Source: CAXBCP01 sp963974055 (GTDB lineage Bacteria > Pseudomonadota > Alphaproteobacteria > MPNO01 > UBA830). Taken from it: a DNA stretch of 64,000 nucleotides. Position 1 is the first letter of the stretch; every line of letters starts with the position of its first letter. The DNA is taken from NCBI GenBank assembly GCA_963974055.1, contig CAXBCP010000010.1, positions 72,997 through 136,996 on the forward strand, in the 5' to 3' direction. This document shows positions 26,594 through 35,294 of the stretch, one piece after another. The translations under genes and the position numbers were made by a program. Under the pieces are notes generated by a model that worked only from the letters and a program-made list of their open reading frames with translations, made no database searches and had not been told where the DNA came from.

Positions 26594-27400
26594 ATGACCG
26601 ACATCGCCGCTAAATCCAGACCCGTCGAGCTGCCGAAGCCGGACATGAAACGGACCACGCTCAACCTCGTGATGTGGGCGCTTATCCTGGCCGCCCTGAT
26701 GTGGTCATGGGAAGGTGCCGACATGCGCCCGTTGGCGCTTTATGAAGATGCGGCGAATATGGCGGCGTTTATCGACGGGTTCTTCCCCCCGGATTTTTAC
26801 GACTGGCCGACCGTCCTGCGTGAAATGGTCATTACCCTCCAGATTGCGGTCTGGGGGACGGCGCTCTCGATCGTGTGCGCGGTTCCGTTCGGCATTATGT
26901 CGTCGGAAAACATGGTGCCCTGGTGGGTCTGGCAGCCGGTACGCCGCCTGATGGACGCTTTCCGCGCCATCAACGAAATCGTTTTTGCGATGCTGTTCGT
27001 CGTGGCGGTCGGGCTCGGGCCGTTCGCGGGCGTGCTGGCGCTGTGGATTCATACGACCGGCGTTCTCGCAAAGCTCTTTTCCGAAGCCGTTGAGGCAATC
27101 GACCCGCAGCCCGTCGAGGGGCTGAAGGCGACCGGCGCCGACAGTATCCAGCAGATCATATTCGGGGTGATCCCGCAGGTTATGCCGCTGTGGATTTCTT
27201 ATTCACTTTACCGGTTCGAATCGAACGTCCGCTCGGCGACGGTGCTTGGAATCGTCGGGGCCGGGGGGATCGGCATGATCCTGTGGGAGCAGATCCGCGG
27301 CTTCAATTACGCCGGGACGGCGGCGACCATGATTGTCATCGTGGTCAGCGTTACCCTGCTCGATCTTGTCTCGCAGCGGCTGCGCAAACTGGTCACCTGA
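26594..27400 (+). CDS. phnE: PhnE, phosphonate ABC transporter permease
   Basis: 268 residues from the ATG at 26594; the frame extends to 26534 but the extension (Pro- and Ser-rich) has no family character. About six membrane helices are present, with the BPD transporter loop EAVEAIDPQPVEGLKATGA (EAA-type contact to the ATPase) near residue 175. Only one permease gene is present in this operon; it would act as a homodimer. It converges on phnF. Confidence 0.93.
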   Translation: MTDIAAKSRPVELPKPDMKRTTLNLVMWALILAALMWSWEGADMRPLALYEDAANMAAFIDGFFPPDFYDWPTVLREMVITLQIAVWGTALSIVCAVPFGIMSSENMVPWWVWQPVRRLMDAFRAINEIVFAMLFVVAVGLGPFAGVLALWIHTTGVLAKLFSEAVEAIDPQPVEGLKATGADSIQQIIFGVIPQVMPLWISYSLYRFESNVRSATVLGIVGAGGIGMILWEQIRGFNYAGTAATMIVIVVSVTLLDLVSQRLRKLVT

Positions 27401-27417
27401 TCACGGGCGCTTGCCGT

Positions 27418-28143
27418 TCAGGTCTCGAACGAAAGTTCCACCCGGTTCGACGCAAAACTGCTGATGCCGAATTCGATCCGTTTCCCGTTGGGGTCGGTAT
27501 TTACCGAACGGGTCTCAAGCACCGGGGTGCTGGCCGGTATCTGAAGGTTCCTCATCTCGTCCGCACTGGCCGGGCGCGCCCGCACCCTGGTCGACAGCCG
27601 GACATAATCCGGCACGCCGCTCCGGGCGAGCGCGCGGGTAATCGAATTCTCGTCCTTGAAATATTCGATCAGCCGGGGAAACCGCTTGGCCGGGAAATAA
27701 TGGCAGCCGACGGAAATCGGTCTTCCGTCGGCCTCCCCGAGCCGTTCGATCATGATCGCCTTCGTGCCGCGGCGAATTTTCAGGTTGTCCGCCACCGTTT
27801 CGTCCGCAGGAAGCACCAGCGCCCGCAGCAGATGGCCCCCCGGGGTGCGGCGCTGGGACACCAGCAGTTCCGTGAACCGGGTGCGTTCCCCGACGACGAA
27901 TTCGACAACGTCCTCGGCGACGAAAGTGCCCCGCCCCTGTTCGACCCGGACCAGTCCGCGCGCGGTCAGATCGCCGATCGCGCGGCGCACCGTGTGCCGG
28001 TTGACGCGGAAGCGCTCGGACAGGATCGCTTCGGTCGGCATCTTTTCGCCGGGCTTGAAACCGCCGGCCGATATGTCCTTTTCGAGCGTTTCGGCAATCT
28101 GCTTCCAGATTGCAACGCCGGTGACGGAAGCGGGCTGGCGCAT
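27418..28143 (-). CDS. phnF: PhnF, GntR/HutC-family regulator of the phn genes
   Basis: 241 residues. An N-terminal winged helix (GEKMPTEAILSERFRVNRHT near residue 32) is followed by a UTRA ligand domain. PhnF-type regulators repress or tune C-P lyase genes in answer to phosphonate. The gene is divergent from phnG with 120 bases between the starts. That gap holds a GTCTAGAC palindrome, the core of HutC-type operators, and a Pho box pair, so control by both PhnF and PhoB is likely. Confidence 0.93.
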   Translation of the reverse strand: MRQPASVTGVAIWKQIAETLEKDISAGGFKPGEKMPTEAILSERFRVNRHTVRRAIGDLTARGLVRVEQGRGTFVAEDVVEFVVGERTRFTELLVSQRRTPGGHLLRALVLPADETVADNLKIRRGTKAIMIERLGEADGRPISVGCHYFPAKRFPRLIEYFKDENSITRALARSGVPDYVRLSTRVRARPASADEMRNLQIPASTPVLETRSVNTDPNGKRIEFGISSFASNRVELSFET

Positions 28144-28147
28144 GGCA

Positions 28148-28165
28148 CTGTCATTAAAGTTTCAC
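28148..28165 (+). promoter_or_regulatory. Pho box upstream of phnG
   Basis: CTGTCAT (28148-28154) and GTTTCAC (28159-28165) are spaced by 11 bases; CGTCGAA at 28170 is a poor third unit. The first two units closely resemble CTGTCAC and GTTTAAC of the phnC array. TATCTG at 28189-28194 may be the -10 element. Confidence 0.68.
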
Positions 28166-28213
28166 TGGACGTCGAAATGTCCTGACCGTATCTGTAGGCC
28201 ATAGAAATATAGA

Positions 28214-28223
28214 TGTCTAGACA
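28214..28223. promoter_or_regulatory. Probable PhnF operator
   Basis: TGTCTAGACA is a perfect 10-base palindrome with core GT-C-TA-G-AC, the pattern bound by HutC-subfamily GntR regulators. It lies just after the start site predicted from the Pho box and 41 bases before the phnG ATG, a position that would block transcription of the C-P lyase operon. Confidence 0.78.
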
Positions 28224-28263
28224 AATATGGAATTTGTCGACACCCGGAAAAAAGGATCGCGAC

Positions 28264-28728
28264 ATGGATGCAATCGCCCCTGACGGCACCGCCGCCCGCC
28301 AGCACTGGATGTCGGTTATGGCCAAGGCATCGTCTCCCGAAATACTCGACGCATGGATCCGGCTCCGGGACAAACCCGAGTACCGGTTCCTGCGGGCGCC
28401 CGAAACCGGTCTGGTGATGGTTCAGGCGCGCGCCGGCGGGTCCGGGCAGCGGTTCAATTTTGGCGAAATGACAATGACGAAATGCATCGTCGAACTTGCC
28501 GACGGCACGATGGGCCATGCCTATGTCGCGGGATCGGACCCGGCCCATGCCGAAATCGCGGCCGTTCTGGACGCCGTCCTGCAGACAGATACCGCGGACC
28601 AATCCGTGATGAGCGACATCATCATGCCGCTCGCCCGCAAACAGGGCGAACGGCGGCGCGATGTCGAAACAAAGACCGCGGCGACGCGTGTCGATTTCTT
28701 TACCCTTGTCCGCGGAGAAGACGAATGA
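28264..28728 (+). CDS. phnG: PhnG, C-P lyase core complex subunit
   Basis: 154 residues from the ATG at 28264 (AAAGGA upstream). It carries the PhnG features RQHWMSVMAKA, GLVMVQARAGGSGQRFNFGE and MTMTKCIVEL. PhnG, H, I and J form the core complex that joins phosphonate to ribose triphosphate and then breaks the C-P bond. Its stop overlaps the phnH start by 4 bases. Confidence 0.93.
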   Translation: MDAIAPDGTAARQHWMSVMAKASSPEILDAWIRLRDKPEYRFLRAPETGLVMVQARAGGSGQRFNFGEMTMTKCIVELADGTMGHAYVAGSDPAHAEIAAVLDAVLQTDTADQSVMSDIIMPLARKQGERRRDVETKTAATRVDFFTLVRGEDE

Positions 28729-29327
28729 CGGCCTCTGCACAGACTGCGCCCGGCGGGTTCGCGCCGACCACGCTCGATTCGCAATCGGTGTTCCGGGTCG
28801 TCCTCGACGTCCTGTCCCGTCCCGGCACCATCGGGCGGGTTCCGGACCGGTCCGACGGGCCGCCGGAACCGCTCGACACGGCAACGGCAGCCGTTGCGCT
28901 CTGCCTGTTCGATCACGATACGAAAATCTGGCTCGGCGACGGTATCGCCTGCATGGACGTTTATGAATACCTGAAGCTTCACTGTAGCTGTCCGTTGATC
29001 AAATCGGGCCTGTCCGCCGATTTCGCCCTGCTGGGCGCCGCGGGCGGTGTGCCCGGCCTCGGCCAGTTCAATCCCGGCACCGATACCTATCCCGACCGGT
29101 CGACAACGCTTGTCGTTCAGGTCGCGGATATAGACGGCGGCGCGCCCATCCACCTGACCGGGCCCGGGATCGAGACCGAAGCGACGCTGCGGGTCGCCGG
29201 CATGCCGGATTATTTCTGGCAGCAACGGCGCGACCAGCAGGACGCCTTCCCCTGCGGTGTCGACCTGATTTTTACCTGCGGCGACCGCCTTGTGGCGCTG
29301 CCCCGTTCCACCGAAATAGAGGTCTGA
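28725..29327 (+). CDS. phnH: PhnH, C-P lyase core complex subunit
   Basis: 200 residues. The start (TLDSQSVFRVVLDVLSRPG) and the region FNPGTDTYPDRSTTLVVQV are typical of PhnH, which binds as a non-catalytic part of the PhnGHIJ complex. The ATG lies in the phnG stop (ATGA). The next gene, phnI, starts 2 bases after its stop. Confidence 0.93.
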   Translation: MTASAQTAPGGFAPTTLDSQSVFRVVLDVLSRPGTIGRVPDRSDGPPEPLDTATAAVALCLFDHDTKIWLGDGIACMDVYEYLKLHCSCPLIKSGLSADFALLGAAGGVPGLGQFNPGTDTYPDRSTTLVVQVADIDGGAPIHLTGPGIETEATLRVAGMPDYFWQQRRDQQDAFPCGVDLIFTCGDRLVALPRSTEIEV

Positions 29328-29329
29328 TC

Positions 29330-30424
29330 ATGTATGTCGCAGTCAAGGGCGGGGAAAAGGCAATTGCCAGCGCGCACAAGTTGCTCGCCGAAGAGCGGCG
29401 CGGCGACACGCAGGTGCCGGAGCTCACCGTCGAACAGATCAAGGGCCAGATAAGTCTCGCGGTCGACCGCGTGATGACAGAGGGCTCGGTATACGACCGC
29501 GATCTTGCGGCCCTCGCGATCAAGCAGGCAAGCGGCGACCTTGTCGAGGCGATTTTTCTGCTCCGGGCTTACCGGAATACACTGCCCCGTCTTGCGACTT
29601 CCGAGCCGATCGATACCGGTGCCATGACGGTCCGCCGGCGGATTTCGTCGACCTACAAGGACCTGCCCGGCGGCCAGCTTCTGGGGCCGACCTTCGACTA
29701 CACCCACCGCCTGCTCGATTTCGATCTAGGGGACGGGGAAAACGTGCCGGCGCCGGCCGATACCGCCCCGGCCGACGATGAATCCCCGGTGCCGCGGGTC
29801 GCAGATGTGCTGAACGGCGAAGGCCTGATCGAACGGGAAACGATTGCGGAAGGCGATCCCGACGGTACGGATGTGACGCGCGAACCGATGACCTTTCCCG
29901 CCGGGCGCGATGTCCGGCTCCAGAATCTCGCCCGCGGGGACGAAGGTTTCCTGCTCGCGCTCGGCTATTCGACGCAGCGTGGCTACGGCCGCAATCACCC
30001 GTTTGCCGGCGAAATCCGGATGGGGGATGTTGCCGTCGAGATTATGCCCGAAGAACTCGGCTTCGCCGTTGAAATCGGCGAAATCTCGCTTACCGAATGC
30101 GAAATGGTGAACCAGTTCACCGGGACGGAAGCGGCGCCGCCGCAATTCACCCGCGGCTACGGTATCGCCTTCGGCGGGTCCGAGCGCAAAGCCATGGCAA
30201 TGGCGCTTGTCGACCGCGCGCTGCGGGCGGCGGAACTCGGCGAAGACGCCGACGCGCCGGCACAGGACGAGGAATTCGTCCTCTATCACAGCGACAATGT
30301 CGAAGCGCAGGGCTTCGTTCAGCACCTGAAGCTGCCCCATTACGTCGATTTTCAGTCCGAACTTGAACTGGTCCGCAAATTGCGGGCCGCCCATGCCGGC
30401 GCCCAGACGGCGGCGGCGGAATAG
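29330..30424 (+). CDS. phnI: PhnI, C-P lyase nucleosidase subunit
   Basis: 364 residues, normal length. It begins MYVAVKGGEKAIASAH and contains the PhnI segments LLRAYRNTLPRL, RRISSTYKDLPGGQLLGPT and LALGYSTQRGYGRNHPFAGE. PhnI swaps adenine of ATP for phosphonate to give ribose phosphonate triphosphate. The C-terminal part contains LYHSDNVEAQGFVQHLKLPHY, ending in the His-rich C-terminal region seen in the family. Confidence 0.95.
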   Translation: MYVAVKGGEKAIASAHKLLAEERRGDTQVPELTVEQIKGQISLAVDRVMTEGSVYDRDLAALAIKQASGDLVEAIFLLRAYRNTLPRLATSEPIDTGAMTVRRRISSTYKDLPGGQLLGPTFDYTHRLLDFDLGDGENVPAPADTAPADDESPVPRVADVLNGEGLIERETIAEGDPDGTDVTREPMTFPAGRDVRLQNLARGDEGFLLALGYSTQRGYGRNHPFAGEIRMGDVAVEIMPEELGFAVEIGEISLTECEMVNQFTGTEAAPPQFTRGYGIAFGGSERKAMAMALVDRALRAAELGEDADAPAQDEEFVLYHSDNVEAQGFVQHLKLPHYVDFQSELELVRKLRAAHAGAQTAAAE

Positions 30425-30434
30425 GAGCGGGAAC

Positions 30435-31319
30435 ATGACAGGTCTCCAGAGCACGCGGTCCCGCCGGGGATACAACTTCGCTTACCTCGACGAGCACACG
30501 AAACGCATGATCCGCAGGTCCATTCTGAAAGCCGTTGCCGTGCCCGGATACCAGGTTCCGTTCGCCAGCCGGGAAATGCCGCTGCCCTTCGGCTGGGGCA
30601 CCGGCGGCATCCAGGTGACGGCGAGCGTTATCGGTCCGGACGACATCCTGAAGGTGATCGACCAGGGGTCCGACGACACCACCAACGCCGTCAGTATCCG
30701 GGCGTTCTTCGCGAAGACGACCAACGTGACGACGACCGAGAAAACGACGGAAGCGACCGTGATTCAGACGCGTCACCGTATTCCGGAAACGCCCCTGCAG
30801 CCCGGCCAGATCATCGTGTATCAGGTGCCGATTCCCGAACCGCTCCGCTGGCTCGAGCCGCGGGAAGCGGAAACGCGCAAGATGCATGCGCTGGAAGAAT
30901 ACGGAACGATGCATGTCCGTCTGTATGAAGACATCGCGAAATACGGTCGGATTTCGACGTCCTACGATTATCCGGTGATCGTGAACGGACGCTATCTGAT
31001 GCGGCCGTCGCCGATCCCGAAATTCGACAATCCGAAAATGAACAATAACCCGGCGCTGCAGCTGTTCGGCGCCGGGCGGGAAAAACGCATTTATGCGGTG
31101 CCGCCCTATACCGATGTCAAAAGCCTCGACTTCGAGGACCACCCCTTCGAGATCCAGCAATGGGACGAAGACTGCGCGCTGTGCGGCGCCGAAGACACGT
31201 TTCTCGACGAAATCGTGACCGACGACCGGGGCGGCCGGATGTATGTGTGTTCCGACAGCGATTACTGTGGCGAAAGATGTGCCGCCCGAACCGCTCCCGC
31301 CTCGGAGGCCGCGGAATGA
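30435..31319 (+). CDS. phnJ: PhnJ, radical SAM-type C-P lyase
   Basis: 294 residues from the ATG at 30435 (ATAGGAGCGG upstream). Four cysteines, C247, C250, C272 and C278, keep the C-x2-C-x21-C-x5-C spacing of E. coli PhnJ, in which the first three hold the 4Fe-4S cluster and the last forms the thiyl radical. The enzyme breaks the C-P bond of ribose phosphonate, freeing alkane and cyclic ribose phosphate. Start and stop overlap or nearly touch the neighbours, as expected for complex subunits. Confidence 0.96.
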   Translation: MTGLQSTRSRRGYNFAYLDEHTKRMIRRSILKAVAVPGYQVPFASREMPLPFGWGTGGIQVTASVIGPDDILKVIDQGSDDTTNAVSIRAFFAKTTNVTTTEKTTEATVIQTRHRIPETPLQPGQIIVYQVPIPEPLRWLEPREAETRKMHALEEYGTMHVRLYEDIAKYGRISTSYDYPVIVNGRYLMRPSPIPKFDNPKMNNNPALQLFGAGREKRIYAVPPYTDVKSLDFEDHPFEIQQWDEDCALCGAEDTFLDEIVTDDRGGRMYVCSDSDYCGERCAARTAPASEAAE

Positions 31320-32101
31320 GCCGCCGCGAGCAGGGCCCGCTGCTTCGGGTTTCCAGCCTGACCAAGAATTACGGGTCGATTGCCGGGTGCCGGAATATCA
31401 GTCTCGATATCTGGCCGGGCGAAGTGCTGGGTATCGTGGGCGAATCCGGGTCCGGCAAGACGACCCTGCTGAATTGCATATCGGCCCGCCTGGAACCGAC
31501 AATGGGCAGCGTCGAATTCATGACGCGGACGGACGGCATGGTCGATCTGTACAAGATGAGCGAGGCGTCGCGGCGATTCCTGATGCGCACCGACTGGGGC
31601 TTCGTGCACCAGAGCCCGCGCGACGGTCTGCGCATGGGGGTCAGCGCCGGCGGCAATATCGGCGAACGCCTGATGGCGGTCGGCGACCGGCATTACGGCG
31701 ATATCCGGAAATCCGCCTGCGATTGGCTCGAAAAGGTCGAATTCGATCTCGGGCGGATCGATCACATGCCGACGACGTTTTCCGGCGGGATGCAGCAGCG
31801 GCTGCAGATCGCCCGCAATCTGGTCAATGGACCGCGGCTGATCTTCATGGACGAACCCACGGGCGGGCTCGATGTCTCGGTGCAGGCGCGTCTGCTCGAC
31901 CTGTTGCGGGCGCTTGTCTCCGAATTGAAACTTTCTGTTGTTATCGTCACCCACGATTTGGCAGTTGCGCGGCTCCTTGCGCACCGGCTCATGGTGATGC
32001 GGCGCGGCGAAGTCGTGGAAACCGGTCTGACGGACCAGGTTCTTGACGATCCGCAGCACCCGTATTCCCAGCTTCTCGTCTCATCCGTACTCCAGCCGTA
32101 G
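31316..32101 (+). CDS. phnK: PhnK, ABC-type ATPase of the C-P lyase complex
   Basis: 261 residues, overlapping phnJ by 4 bases. Walker A GESGSGKTT near residue 42, signature FSGGMQQRLQIARNL and Walker B LIFMDEPTGGLDV are all present. The protein resembles oligopeptide-transport ATPases but has no permease here. PhnK docks on PhnJ and hydrolyses ATP to open the core complex. Confidence 0.94.
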   Translation: MSRREQGPLLRVSSLTKNYGSIAGCRNISLDIWPGEVLGIVGESGSGKTTLLNCISARLEPTMGSVEFMTRTDGMVDLYKMSEASRRFLMRTDWGFVHQSPRDGLRMGVSAGGNIGERLMAVGDRHYGDIRKSACDWLEKVEFDLGRIDHMPTTFSGGMQQRLQIARNLVNGPRLIFMDEPTGGLDVSVQARLLDLLRALVSELKLSVVIVTHDLAVARLLAHRLMVMRRGEVVETGLTDQVLDDPQHPYSQLLVSSVLQP

Positions 32102-32112
32102 GAAAGCATGAA

Positions 32113-32814
32113 ATGACACCAATTCTTTCGGTCAACGGGCTCGGGAAAACCTTCGTTCTCCATACCCAGGACAGCGTACAACTGCCGGTACTGGCGGGTA
32201 TCGACCTGGCGGTGGCGCCCGGCGAATGCGTGGCCCTCAACGGGCCGTCCGGCGCCGGTAAAAGCACCCTGCTGCGCTGTATCTACGGCAATTATCGCGC
32301 CGATCAGGGTGAAATCCTGATCGATGACGGGGTTGAAACCGTCGATGTGGCGACGGCGGAACCGCGCCGTATCATCGAACTGCGTCAGCTTACGGTCGGA
32401 TATGTCAGCCAGTTCCTGCGCGTTGTGCCGCGCGTGTCCACGCTCGATGTCGTCAGCGAACCTCTGCGGATGCTCGGCGTCGCCGTGGACGAGGCAGAGG
32501 AACGCGCCGGCGCAATTCTGACCCGACTTCGTATTCCCGAGCGGCTGTGGCCGTTGCCCCCGGCGACGTTTTCCGGCGGCGAACAGCAGCGTGTCAACGT
32601 GGCGCGCGGACTGGTCGTCTCGATGCCGCTTCTTCTGCTGGACGAGCCGACGGCGTCGCTCGACGTCGAAAATCGCGACACCGTTGTCGATATCATCCGC
32701 GAGAAAGTCGCGAACGGCGCCGCGGTCGTCGGCATCTTTCACGATATGGAGGTGCGCGATGCTGTCGCGACGCGGACGCTGGATATGGCACCCCTGACAC
32801 TGGTGGCGGCATGA
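32113..32814 (+). CDS. phnL: PhnL, ABC-type ATPase of the C-P lyase system
   Basis: 233 residues. Walker A GPSGAGKST near residue 42, signature FSGGEQQRVNVARGL and Walker B LLLLDEPTASLDV are present, and the PhnL segment KTFVLHTQDSVQLPVL opens the chain. PhnL forms dimers with PhnK on the core complex. The end overlaps phnM. Confidence 0.94.
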   Translation: MTPILSVNGLGKTFVLHTQDSVQLPVLAGIDLAVAPGECVALNGPSGAGKSTLLRCIYGNYRADQGEILIDDGVETVDVATAEPRRIIELRQLTVGYVSQFLRVVPRVSTLDVVSEPLRMLGVAVDEAEERAGAILTRLRIPERLWPLPPATFSGGEQQRVNVARGLVVSMPLLLLDEPTASLDVENRDTVVDIIREKVANGAAVVGIFHDMEVRDAVATRTLDMAPLTLVAA

Positions 32815-33956
32815 TGTCAGACCAGGTTTTCACGAATGCGCAGGTCGTGACGCCTGACCGGGTTCTGAACGGCACGGTGCAGGTGCGGGACGGGCGGATA
32901 AACGACGTTGCCGAAGGGCGCACAGATGTGCCGTCGGCGACCGACCTCGGCGGCGATTATCTTCTGCCCGGTTTCGTCGAACTTCATACCGACAACCTGG
33001 AAAAGCATTTCGCGCCGCGACCCGGCGTAGTGTGGCCGCCGGTGCCGGCGGCACTTGCGCACGATGCGCAGATCGCGGCGGCGGGGATCACGACTGTGTT
33101 CGACGCGCTCGCCGTCGGCGACCTGAACGAAAACAGCGGCAGGCTTCAGAACCTGGCGAATATGTCGTCGGCGCTTCGGGAGGCCGGCGAGCGCAAACTG
33201 CTGCGGGCGGACCATCTGATACACCTGCGCTGCGAGGTTTCGCATTCGAAGGCCGTCGAAATCTTCGACGATTACGTCGATGTGGCCAACGTGCGCCTGG
33301 TCTCTCTCATGGATCATACGCCGGGTCAGCGTCAGTTCACCTGCATGGATACCTACAAGCGGTACTATCAGGGCAAGTACGGCATGAGCGACGACGAACT
33401 CGCGGCGTTCGTCGCGGCGAAGCGCGAAAGCCAGGAACGTTACAGCGCACTTCACCGGGCCAGAATCGTCGGCGAATGCCGCGCCCGGGGTATCACGATG
33501 GCGAGCCATGACGACGCGACGGCCGAACATGTCGATGAGGCGGTCGAGAACGGCGTGACGATCGCCGAATTTCCCACGACGGTGGAATCGGCATCAAAGG
33601 CCCATGGCGCCGGCCTGAGCGTGCTGATGGGAGCGCCGAATCTGGTATTGGGCGGATCTCATTCCGGCAATGTGTCGGCAATGCATCTGGCTGAACGCAA
33701 GGTACTCGACATCCTGTCCTCGGATTACGTGCCGTCCAGCATGATTCAGGGCGTGTTCATGCTCTGGCAATCCGGGGCGAAAAAGACGCTTCCCGATGCC
33801 GTCGCGACGGTCTCGATCACGCCGGCGCGCGCGGTCGGGCTGGACGACCGGGGTGCAATCGTTACGGGCCGGCGCGCCGATATGGTGCGGGTGGCGATGC
33901 ATGATAATACGCCAACGGTCGTCTCGGTCTGGCGTGAAGGTCACAGGGTAATATAG
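32811..33956 (+). CDS. phnM: PhnM, ribose-triphosphonate diphosphatase (amidohydrolase fold)
   Basis: 381 residues. Metal-site segments are ELHTDNLEKHFAPRP near residue 57, SLMDHTPGQRQ, and ASHDDATAEH. PhnM removes pyrophosphate from ribose phosphonate triphosphate to make the PhnJ substrate. Two neighbouring ATGs (32811 and 32814) are possible; the first gives the common ATGA overlap with phnL. The last gene of the core set, phnM is followed 11 bases later by the HD oxygenase. Confidence 0.95.
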   Translation: MMSDQVFTNAQVVTPDRVLNGTVQVRDGRINDVAEGRTDVPSATDLGGDYLLPGFVELHTDNLEKHFAPRPGVVWPPVPAALAHDAQIAAAGITTVFDALAVGDLNENSGRLQNLANMSSALREAGERKLLRADHLIHLRCEVSHSKAVEIFDDYVDVANVRLVSLMDHTPGQRQFTCMDTYKRYYQGKYGMSDDELAAFVAAKRESQERYSALHRARIVGECRARGITMASHDDATAEHVDEAVENGVTIAEFPTTVESASKAHGAGLSVLMGAPNLVLGGSHSGNVSAMHLAERKVLDILSSDYVPSSMIQGVFMLWQSGAKKTLPDAVATVSITPARAVGLDDRGAIVTGRRADMVRVAMHDNTPTVVSVWREGHRVI

Positions 33957-33967
33957 GGGAACTGGTT

Positions 33968-34528
33968 ATGTCCTTCGTCGATCAATTGTTCGAAACCCTC
34001 GAGACCGAGGGCGTCGCGCGCTATGGAATGGAAGCGATCAACCAGCTTGAACATGCGCTGCAATGCGCAGCCCGGGCGGAAGCAGAGGCGTCGGGACCCG
34101 CGCTGATCACGGCGGCGCTGCTGCATGATATCGGTCATCTGGTCCACAAGCTCGGTATTGCGGCGGAACGGGGCATCGACGACCGGCACGAAGCGCTCGG
34201 CGGAAAAATGCTGAACAAATGGTTCGGCAGCGATGTGGTCCTGCCCGTTGCCCTGCATGTCGATGCAAAACGGTATCTGTGCACGGCGGAGGACGGCTAT
34301 TTTGACCGGCTGTCGCCGGCCTCGGTGCGCAGTCTGAAATTGCAGGGCGGGCCGTTTACTCGGTCGCAAGCGCTGGAATTTATAGCGCGGCCGGGCGGAG
34401 AAGACGCCGTGCGTTTGCGGCGCTGGGACGAAGAAGCGAAGGTCAAAGGCTTGGAAACCCCTTCCCTCGATCATTTCAGGCCATACGTCGAAACCTGCCT
34501 GAAACCCGGCGCCGTCGCCGCGGAATAG
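33968..34528 (+). CDS. PhnZ-like HD-domain oxygenase in the phn operon
   Basis: 186 residues. Tyr19 and Glu22 (RYGMEA), His29 (QLEHALQ) and His53-Asp54 (LLHDIGH) have the same spacing as Tyr24, Glu27, His34, His58 and Asp59 of PhnZ, a mixed-valent di-iron enzyme that splits hydroxylated aminoethylphosphonate with oxygen. This is the HD family found in phosphonate operons. The usual partner hydroxylase (PhnY/TmpA) is not in the window, so the enzyme may receive an already hydroxylated phosphonate or the partner lies elsewhere. It is transcribed with phnM. Confidence 0.85.
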   Translation: MSFVDQLFETLETEGVARYGMEAINQLEHALQCAARAEAEASGPALITAALLHDIGHLVHKLGIAAERGIDDRHEALGGKMLNKWFGSDVVLPVALHVDAKRYLCTAEDGYFDRLSPASVRSLKLQGGPFTRSQALEFIARPGGEDAVRLRRWDEEAKVKGLETPSLDHFRPYVETCLKPGAVAAE

Positions 34529-34602
34529 GGGTGCGGTATGAAACAAATCACGGTCAGGTCCCGGTCCGGCTACAGGAAGGTCCGCGGTTGTTTGACGGCG
34601 GG

Positions 34603-35154
34603 ATGACCGTGTCTCTTCGCCGGGTCGCTGCCGTCAGCGTGACCCCTGAACATACCCTTTCAAAGCAAACCCAGGCGGAAATCGAGCTGGTCGAAGGGCT
34701 TGGCGTTGCGGGGGATTCTCATATGGGCGAAACCGTGCAACATCGATCCCGGGTCGCGAAAAACCCTCTTCTTCCGAATCTGCGGCAGGTCCATCTGATC
34801 CACGAGGAACTGATCGACGAACTCCGCGCCCGGGGATTCGCAGTCTTTCCCGGCGCGCTGGGCGAGAATATCACCACGCGTGGGGTTGCCCTGCTGGATC
34901 TTCCGGCCGGCACCCGGATGCGGATCGGCGCTTCTGCCGTGATCGAACTGACGGGTCTGCGCAACCCCTGCAATCAGCTCAATACCTTCCAGGCCGGATT
35001 GATGGATGCCGTCATCGACCGGGACGACGCCGGCAATCTTGTCCGCAAAGCCGGCGTTATGGGCGTGGTGGCGGCCGGCGGCCGCGTCGGTCCGGGGGAC
35101 GATATTCGGATCGACCTGCCTGCAGCGCCCTGTCGCCCGCTGGAACCGGTCTGA
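34603..35154 (+). CDS. MOSC-domain protein
   Basis: 183 residues from the ATG at 34603. A longer reading from GTG at 34531 is possible, 2 bases after the HD gene stop, but its 24 extra residues look unlike the family. MOSC features are GVAGDSHMGE near residue 34, GENITTRGV, and ELTGLRNPCNQLN with the conserved Cys that is thought to carry sulfur or bind metal. Relatives include YiiM- and molybdenum-enzyme-linked proteins. MOSC genes are seen in some phosphonate loci; a role in phosphonate use is not shown. Confidence 0.78.
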   Translation: MTVSLRRVAAVSVTPEHTLSKQTQAEIELVEGLGVAGDSHMGETVQHRSRVAKNPLLPNLRQVHLIHEELIDELRARGFAVFPGALGENITTRGVALLDLPAGTRMRIGASAVIELTGLRNPCNQLNTFQAGLMDAVIDRDDAGNLVRKAGVMGVVAAGGRVGPGDDIRIDLPAAPCRPLEPV

Positions 35155-35294
35155 CGCGCCGCTTTGTTGGGTGCGTGGCGTCATGCTAGGGTGGCCGCCA
35201 TTTTGAAACCAGCCATGGACCCGGCACCACCGACCTGACCGACAGACCGCATTTCTGCGTGCCTCTGTCGTGGGCGTGGCGGCGGGATGCAGGA

